Assembly (NCBI GenBank): GCA_946405435.1
Contig: CAMJHF010000004.1
Coordinates: 62,001-126,000, forward strand
Direction of reading: 5' to 3'
Source: an uncultured Bacteroidales bacterium
GTDB lineage: Bacteria; Bacteroidota; Bacteroidia; Bacteroidales; UBA932
DNA: 64,000 nt
Part shown: positions 59,668-64,000 of the stretch, piece by piece
Layout: every line of letters starts with the position of its first letter
Numbering within the stretch: position 1 is the first letter of the stretch
The notes under the pieces: generated by a model
What the model was told of the DNA's origin: nothing
The model's database searches: none
Seen by the model: only the letters and a program-made list of their open reading frames with translations
Program-made: the position numbers and the translations under genes

Positions 59668-61209
59668 ATGAAAAAGTTATCTTTGATTCTTGCGGCCTTC
59701 TTCGCGATGGTCGCAGTTCAGCCTGCGGGCGCCCAGTCGGACGCTTTCCTGCGCTCCCTTAAGAACAAGGCCACCGGCGCCGTGCGCAACGAGGTCAACA
59801 AGGGCAAGCAGAAAGCTATCGAAAACGCCAAGCAGACCGCCCAGGACAAAGCAACTGAAGCAAAGTACGCTTCTGCTTCCAAGGCTGGCAAGACTTACTA
59901 TGTAAGTGTCTCCACCGGTTCGGCCCGCGCCGACGGACTCTCTCCCGAGAATGCAATGAAGGACCTTCAGAAAGCCATCAATGCTGCAGAAGACAACGAC
60001 GTAATCCTGGTTGCAGAAGGTAATTACCTTGGCAATATGGATCGCGGTTACATCGAGGTCGGACAGTTCGGCAATTCCTCCTCGGACAAGGGCAAGTTCC
60101 TGAGTTTCTACGGCGGATACTCGACCGACTTCAGCGAGCGTGACGTCATAAAGCATGTCACTAAGATCCAACCCTATGACCAGAAGTTCATCGCTCCTCT
60201 CTTCAACATCAATGCACGCAGGCCCTTTGATTACAAGGGCCCTCTGGGCAACGTCGTAGTCGACGGCTTTGTTTTTGATTTCGGCGAGAACAATCTCTAC
60301 TGCGTCGCCGATGTCAACAACGAGATTACCGGTACCCCCAACGAGGGCGTGCTTACCGGCCGCTTCATTGAGCCCGAAGGCTCTCCCAACTGCCCCAAGG
60401 TGGGATTCGCCAATGGTGATGAATATGCCCTGCACATGGATGTGGAAGGCAATGTACGCGTAGCGAACTGCATTTTCGTGAACTGCCGTGACTACGGCAT
60501 CCAGGCGCTCATGGGCAAGGGCCACATGGAGGTGTGCAACAACATCTTCATTTCCTGCCGCTATTCAGCCTGCCAGGTGAGGGGTAATACCAAGGACTCC
60601 GAGATCGAGCAGGTTTCCCTTGATTTCCATCACAATACAGTCCTCTTTACATGGACCCGCACCAAGGCCTTCGAGGATATGGGACAGGGCTTCCGCTTCA
60701 TGAACGGTATCCGTACCATCGATGTGCACAACAACATCTTCGGCTGCAACAGCAACTGCGGCGTCGAGAGGGTGTACTACGAAACCAACAAGTCCATTGA
60801 GGCCCTCAAGCAGAGCAACCTCTATGACAATTACTTCTTCGCCAACAGGAGGGATCTTGAGATTGCCGCCCCCGGCGTGGCCACGATTTCCGTGTCCGCA
60901 GACCGCATTGAGGAGGCCGAGCAGATCGGTCCCAAGTATGAGGGCAATAAAGACCTTCCGAAGGGCAACGATGCATTCATCAACGCCATCGACAAATCTT
61001 ACCTCGAGGGCTACATGAGCCTGAAGATCATCCAGTCTCAGAGCTACAATCCCAATTCTGCAGCCAACCAGGTCAACCGTATGTTCGGTCTCAATCAGCA
61101 GGGCACCGAGATTGTCCGCCCCAGCATGTACTGCAACAAGTATCCTTGGGAGAAGGCCAAGGATCTGTTCGGTAAGGTTGCGGATTACGGCGCGCAGATT
61201 CCCGAATAG
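59668..61209 (+). CDS. Exported right-handed beta-helix protein
   Basis: A 513-residue protein with signal peptide MKKLSLILAAFFAMVAVQPAGAQ. Residues about 28-70 are lysine/alanine-rich and helical (KNKATGAVRNEVNKGKQKAI). From residue 75 there is a DUF1565-like start of a parallel beta-helix (TYYVSVSTGSARADGLSPEN, AMKDLQKAINAAEDNDVILV). Later come strand-turn repeats (VRVANCIFVNCRDYGIQALM, MEVCNNIFISCRYSACQVRG, IDVHNNIFGCNSN). The fold is shared with pectate-lyase-like proteins, but no catalytic residues are clear. The ATG at 59668 is preferred over the TTG at 59611, which lies within the promoter. It has its own promoter, so it need not relate to rhamnose use. Confidence 0.85.
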   Translation: MKKLSLILAAFFAMVAVQPAGAQSDAFLRSLKNKATGAVRNEVNKGKQKAIENAKQTAQDKATEAKYASASKAGKTYYVSVSTGSARADGLSPENAMKDLQKAINAAEDNDVILVAEGNYLGNMDRGYIEVGQFGNSSSDKGKFLSFYGGYSTDFSERDVIKHVTKIQPYDQKFIAPLFNINARRPFDYKGPLGNVVVDGFVFDFGENNLYCVADVNNEITGTPNEGVLTGRFIEPEGSPNCPKVGFANGDEYALHMDVEGNVRVANCIFVNCRDYGIQALMGKGHMEVCNNIFISCRYSACQVRGNTKDSEIEQVSLDFHHNTVLFTWTRTKAFEDMGQGFRFMNGIRTIDVHNNIFGCNSNCGVERVYYETNKSIEALKQSNLYDNYFFANRRDLEIAAPGVATISVSADRIEEAEQIGPKYEGNKDLPKGNDAFINAIDKSYLEGYMSLKIIQSQSYNPNSAANQVNRMFGLNQQGTEIVRPSMYCNKYPWEKAKDLFGKVADYGAQIPE

Positions 61210-61236
61210 TTTACGATGAAGAATCCCCGAACTTTA

Positions 61237-61268
61237 TTTGCAAAATTGCGGAAATCTTCTCATCTTTG
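61237..61268 (+). promoter_or_regulatory. Promoter of tRNA-Val
   Basis: TTTG (61237-61240), 20 bases, CATCTTTG (61261-61268), one change from TAnnTTTG. The tRNA begins 20 bases further on. Confidence 0.6.
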
Positions 61269-61287
61269 CATTCCCGTTCGGGGACAC

Positions 61288-61365
61288 AGGGGCGTAGCTC
61301 AGCTGGTTTAGAGCGCTTCAGTCACATTGAAGAGGTCGTCGGTTCGAATCCGACCGTCCCTACCA
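61288..61365 (+). tRNA. tRNA-Val (anticodon CAC)
   Basis: A 78-base cloverleaf including an encoded CCA end. Acceptor AGGGGCG pairs with CGTCCCT (one G-T pair, A1-T72 at the tip). The D arm is GCTC-10-GAGC, the anticodon stem CTTCA/TGAAG encloses loop GTCACAT with anticodon CAC, the variable loop is 5 bases, and the T arm is GTCGG-TTCGAAT-CCGAC. It reads GTG codons. A first pair A-U is unusual for valine tRNAs, which normally begin with G. Confidence 0.9.
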
Positions 61366-61397
61366 AAGAAGGCAGACCGTCAAGGCCTGCCTTCTTT
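61365..61397 (+). terminator. Terminator after tRNA-Val
   Basis: AAAGAAGGCAG (61365-61375) pairs with CTGCCTTCTTT (61387-61397) around an 11-base loop, ending in a T-rich tail. It begins at the last base of the tRNA and also faces the convergent barrel-protein gene. Confidence 0.75.
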
Positions 61398-61417
61398 GTA
61401 TCATTATGTGCCGGTTG

Positions 61418-62110
61418 CTACAGACCGAAGGTGAATCCTATCGTGAGGGTTCTGGTGTTGCTGACGCCGTCAGCAAAGATGGGAGTGATGCTATAGTTGG
61501 CGAAAAGACCTATCATGCTGTAGGTTACGCCGGCTTCTGCATAGGCGTGGAATGGATTGAAGAGCGCATTCAGGTCTTCGCGGTACTTGGGCGAGCGGTA
61601 TTTGGTATAGCCGTGGAACATGTAGTCTGCTCCGCCGCCTATGAACAGCTTGGCGCGGCCTGCCTTGAATGCGAAGCGTATGGGTGCTCCGACGTAGCTG
61701 GCGTGGACTTTGGACTTCTTGCCGTCATATTTGAGATTTTCCGCTATGATAGGGTAAGGCATGAGAGCAGGACCGACCTTGCGGTATGTTATCGACGTGT
61801 CCTCGAAAGAAAAGTCCATGAATGTGCATTTGAGGCCGATGCTGAAGCTGAAGGGGCTGGTGTCGGAATGGAACTTTATGGAGGCTACTTCCAATGCATA
61901 GTAGAAATTCTGGGTATACTTGGTGTTGGGGAACGGCGACGGAGAGTCCATCGGTGCGGAGAAGCCAAAGTACATGGGAAAAGCTATCCGAAGGTCGGAA
62001 TCAACTTTGTCGGAACTGGAAAGCTCAAACTCAGGTGCCCTGAGTGTCTGTGCGGAGGCTGACGCTGCGGCCAGACTCAACGCTGCAATGATGACGAATA
62101 ACTTTTTCAT
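61418..62110 (-). CDS. Outer-membrane beta-barrel protein of unknown function
   Basis: A 230-residue protein with signal peptide MKKLFVIIAALSLAAASASAQ. The mature part alternates hydrophobic and polar residues in strand pairs (YYALEVASIKFHSDT, PFSFSIGLKCTFMDFSFED, KLFIGGGADYMFHGYTKYRS, AYAEAGVTYSMIGLFANYSI) and ends LTIGFTFGL, with a hydrophobic C-terminal strand. This matches the small OmpW/outer-membrane-barrel (PorT-like) type common in Bacteroidota, but no specific family is assured. A minus-strand -7 box (TAATTTTG, 62122-62115) lies just ahead of the start. Convergent with tRNA-Val. Confidence 0.85.
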   Translation of the reverse strand: MKKLFVIIAALSLAAASASAQTLRAPEFELSSSDKVDSDLRIAFPMYFGFSAPMDSPSPFPNTKYTQNFYYALEVASIKFHSDTSPFSFSIGLKCTFMDFSFEDTSITYRKVGPALMPYPIIAENLKYDGKKSKVHASYVGAPIRFAFKAGRAKLFIGGGADYMFHGYTKYRSPKYREDLNALFNPFHAYAEAGVTYSMIGLFANYSITPIFADGVSNTRTLTIGFTFGL

Positions 62111-62143
62111 TCTGCAAAATTAGAAATAATTTAACGAATTTGC

Positions 62144-62151
62144 TATATTTG
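62144..62151 (+). promoter_or_regulatory. -7 box before the 62160 gene
   Basis: TATATTTG at 62144-62151, only 8 bases from the ATG at 62160. No good -33 partner is seen. If used, the transcript leader would be extremely short. Confidence 0.4.
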
Positions 62152-62159
62152 CAATAATT

Positions 62160-63392
62160 ATGATACGGCGTCTTAAATTGTTGATAATGTGCTTGTTGCT
62201 TTGTTCTAACGGGCTGTACGGGCAAAGCGACTCCCTGATTTTCAGCGTCAGGGGAGTGGTCAGGGACGCCTCCACGGGCCGTATTCTTCCCGAGGTCGGC
62301 GTGTACGTAAACGGCACCAGCTATGCTACCGTTACCAATTCCGAGGGCACCTTCATCATCAAATCCAACGTACCCGTCAGCTCGTTGACTTTTACGCTAA
62401 TGGGGTACGGCACCATAGTCCAGGCGCCTCCGGCGGAGCCGGGCGCACCGATGAGCGTGAGGATGAAACCAAGGGATTTTACCCTCGATCCTTCGGTCGT
62501 AGTGTCAGGCGATCCGCTGGAACTCATGCGAACAGCCATAGCAAGGATTAGTGCAAACTATCCGTCGGAACCCGAATTGTATGACTGCTTTTACCGGGAA
62601 ACGGTACAGAAGCGCCAGCGATTCATATATGTGTCGGAGGCTGTTACCAAGATGTACAAGTCGGCTTATTCCGGCTATTCCGGAGCCGACAGGGCCGCCC
62701 TTGTCAAGAGCCGCCTGCTCACTAGCCCCAAGGCGTCCGACACCCTGGCGGTCAAAGTGATAGGGGGGCCGTCCATGCCAGTGGCGCTCGACCTTGCAAA
62801 AAACCGCTCCGTAGTGCTGGACAGCCGGGAACTTGACTATTACAAGCTGGAACTGCTGCCGCCGCAGGCGATAGATGCCCGGATGCAGTTCGTCATACGC
62901 CTTACGCCCGCCGTCAAAGATGACTTTGCCATGCAGAATGCCACTGTCTATATAGACCGCGAGACCATGGCGTTTACCCGGCTGGAGCTGTCGCTTGACA
63001 TGTCCGATCCTGAAAAGGCCACCCGTGCCATGCTGGTAAGGCGTCCTTCGGGCCTTAGGTTCAAGCCCAGGGAGATGTCGCTCCAGCTCAACTACAAGCC
63101 GGAGGACGGCGTGTACCGTCTGAGCTACCTGAAGACCGTTTTCCGCTTCAGCTGCGACTGGAAAAGGCGCCTTTTCGCCACCGACTACAACGTGGTGGCC
63201 GAGGCCGTTGTTACCAACCGGTACTCCGGAGCCGATGTGGTGAAGATCCCCCGCAAGGAAGCGCTTGCCGGCAGGGAATCCCTTTCCGACATTAGCGGCC
63301 GTTTCAACGATCCCGATTTCTGGAAAGACTACAATATAATCGAACCAACGGTCGGTCTTGAGCACGCCGTGGGCCGCCTGAAGGTCAAGTAG
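62160..63392 (+). CDS. Carboxypeptidase-like regulatory domain protein, exported
   Basis: A 410-residue protein with an N-terminal export signal (LKLLIMCLLLCSNGLYGQ). Residues about 28-105 form a carboxypeptidase D regulatory-like beta-sandwich (VRGVVRDASTGRILPEVGVY, VTNSEGTFIIKSNVPVSSL). The remaining 300 residues (ELYDCFYRETVQKRQRFIYV, SEAVTKMYKSAYSGYSGADR, VKVIGGPSMPVALDLAKN) belong to a Bacteroidota family seen in many genomes that lacks a known activity. No TonB-receptor plug or barrel is present. It is likely a periplasmic or outer-membrane associated protein. The end overlaps the convergent nucleotidyltransferase gene by 8 bases. Confidence 0.84.
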   Translation: MIRRLKLLIMCLLLCSNGLYGQSDSLIFSVRGVVRDASTGRILPEVGVYVNGTSYATVTNSEGTFIIKSNVPVSSLTFTLMGYGTIVQAPPAEPGAPMSVRMKPRDFTLDPSVVVSGDPLELMRTAIARISANYPSEPELYDCFYRETVQKRQRFIYVSEAVTKMYKSAYSGYSGADRAALVKSRLLTSPKASDTLAVKVIGGPSMPVALDLAKNRSVVLDSRELDYYKLELLPPQAIDARMQFVIRLTPAVKDDFAMQNATVYIDRETMAFTRLELSLDMSDPEKATRAMLVRRPSGLRFKPREMSLQLNYKPEDGVYRLSYLKTVFRFSCDWKRRLFATDYNVVAEAVVTNRYSGADVVKIPRKEALAGRESLSDISGRFNDPDFWKDYNIIEPTVGLEHAVGRLKVK

Positions 63393-64000
63393 TCAGTATC
63401 GAGCGGCATATCTTTTCCGCCTCCGGGAGAGTTTCCAGCTTGCCTACGTCCACCACTGTCAGTCCGGGCGGCACGACGCCGTATATAGGATGATCTGCGC
63501 AAGCCTTGAGGTAAAAATCCACTATCGGGAAGCGTTCGGGGCAGCCATAGTCATCGAATACCCGGAATATGCCGGCAGATATGTTGTGAATGCCGGAGAA
63601 GGCGTAGCGCCTGCACTTTGAAGGGTCGAGTCCGGGGTAGGGGCTGCGTACCTCGCCGGTGGCCAGGTTGGTCCAGCCCACCAGACGCATCTGCCCGTCG
63701 AAGAGGAAATACCGCTGCGTCTTGCGCCGGCTCACCAGCAGGGTGGCCAGGGCTCCCGGCTGCGCCTGCTCCCGGAACCACCGGAGGTCAAGGTCGGAGA
63801 TGATGTCAACATTGTGTACCAAAAAGTCGCCGCCGTCCTCCAGGAATGGCCGCGCATGCAGTATGCCGCCGCCGGTTTCGCGCAGCAGGTCGCTTTCGTC
63901 GGAGATGGAAATATGCGCCGGGAAGCCTCCTGAAGCAAGGTAGTCCTTTATCTTGTCGGCAAAATGATGCACGTTGACGACTATCTCGTCGTAGCCGGCG
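63385..64000 (-). CDS. Sugar-phosphate nucleotidyltransferase, C-terminal part (5' truncated at the window edge)
   Basis: The frame runs to the right edge, so the true start lies beyond 64000; the internal ATG at 63972 is not the start. The visible part (about 204 residues) reads AGYDEIVVNVHHFADKIKDY, then the nucleotidyltransferase core ESDLLRETGGGILHARPFL and DFLVHNVDIISDLDL, where the aspartate binds metal. The end region YPGLD...YAFSGIHNISAGIF and VVDVGKLETLPEAE is typical of MurU/mannose-1-phosphate guanylyltransferase-like enzymes. It probably couples a sugar 1-phosphate to a nucleotide. The missing N-terminus holds the G-x-G-T-R nucleotide loop, so the exact family cannot be fixed. Confidence 0.88.
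   Translation of the reverse strand, partial: AGYDEIVVNVHHFADKIKDYLASGGFPAHISISDESDLLRETGGGILHARPFLEDGGDFLVHNVDIISDLDLRWFREQAQPGALATLLVSRRKTQRYFLFDGQMRLVGWTNLATGEVRSPYPGLDPSKCRRYAFSGIHNISAGIFRVFDDYGCPERFPIVDFYLKACADHPIYGVVPPGLTVVDVGKLETLPEAEKICRSILTT

Noticed and set aside
1..64000. Insertion sequences, phage genes or integrases
   Set aside because: No transposase, integrase or phage structural motif was seen in any long frame; the only mobile-looking material is the RHS relic and the short repeats.

Overview
The window comes from a member of the Bacteroidota, most likely the Bacteroidales. It carries two SusC/SusD pairs, many lipoproteins with the usual N-terminal lipobox, BACON, fimbrillin-like, GLUG-type beta-helix and DUF1573 domains, and promoters of the Bacteroides form (TTG/TTTG, about 20 bases, TAnnTTTG). 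Base composition is moderately GC-rich, with clearly more AT-rich patches. Species or genus cannot be fixed from the sequence alone.

Layout. 1-5.5 kb: the end of mltG, an M16 peptidase, a gap with a strong terminator and an RHS relic, a DUF1573 protein, a 2x[4Fe-4S] ferredoxin and an exported esterase. 5.5-41.7 kb: a LacI-type regulator and, divergent from it, a co-directional run of 18 larger genes plus two micro-ORFs. The run contains two SusCD pairs, three calcineurin-like phosphoesterases, two ComEC-type metallo-beta-lactamase-fold hydrolases, four GLUG/beta-helix surface lipoproteins and one BACON-LamG lipoprotein. Embedded in it are a ribokinase, a ribose-type sugar transporter and a nucleoside hydrolase fused to a phosphomannomutase-like HAD phosphatase. 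The coherent reading, which is inference, is a surface system that binds and dismantles a nucleic-acid or nucleotide-type substrate and feeds ribose into the cell. It resembles the known Bacteroides ribose-utilisation (rus) loci but carries much more surface hydrolytic machinery.

41.9-51.6 kb: a lipoprotein, then a tightly packed minus-strand operon read from 51.6 kb down to 42.4 kb. Its order is DUF47/PhoU-like protein, a PiT-permease-like membrane protein fused to a LuxR-type HTH, an OprO/P-type porin, a lamin-tail lipoprotein, a divergent CYTH-like protein, a canonical CYTH protein, a DASS anion transporter, an MgtC family protein and a threonine aldolase-like enzyme. The theme is phosphate, polyphosphate or anion handling.

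51.8-64 kb: a zinc-type CDF exporter, an MscS channel, Fe-type superoxide dismutase, a rhamnose operon (rhaB, rhaA, GH78 rhamnosidase), an exported beta-helix protein, a tRNA-Val(CAC) with terminator, an outer-membrane barrel protein, a carboxypeptidase-regulatory-domain protein, and the end of a sugar nucleotidyltransferase that leaves the right edge.

Most notable items: the nucleoside hydrolase-HAD fusion, the PiT-LuxR fusion, paired CYTH proteins in a phosphate-type operon, two micro-ORFs each placed just ahead of a fimbrillin/beta-helix gene, a phosphoesterase fused to a fimbrillin-like domain, matching LacI half-sites in both divergent promoters, a 51-base tandem hairpin repeat, and an abrupt composition break inside the last beta-helix gene.
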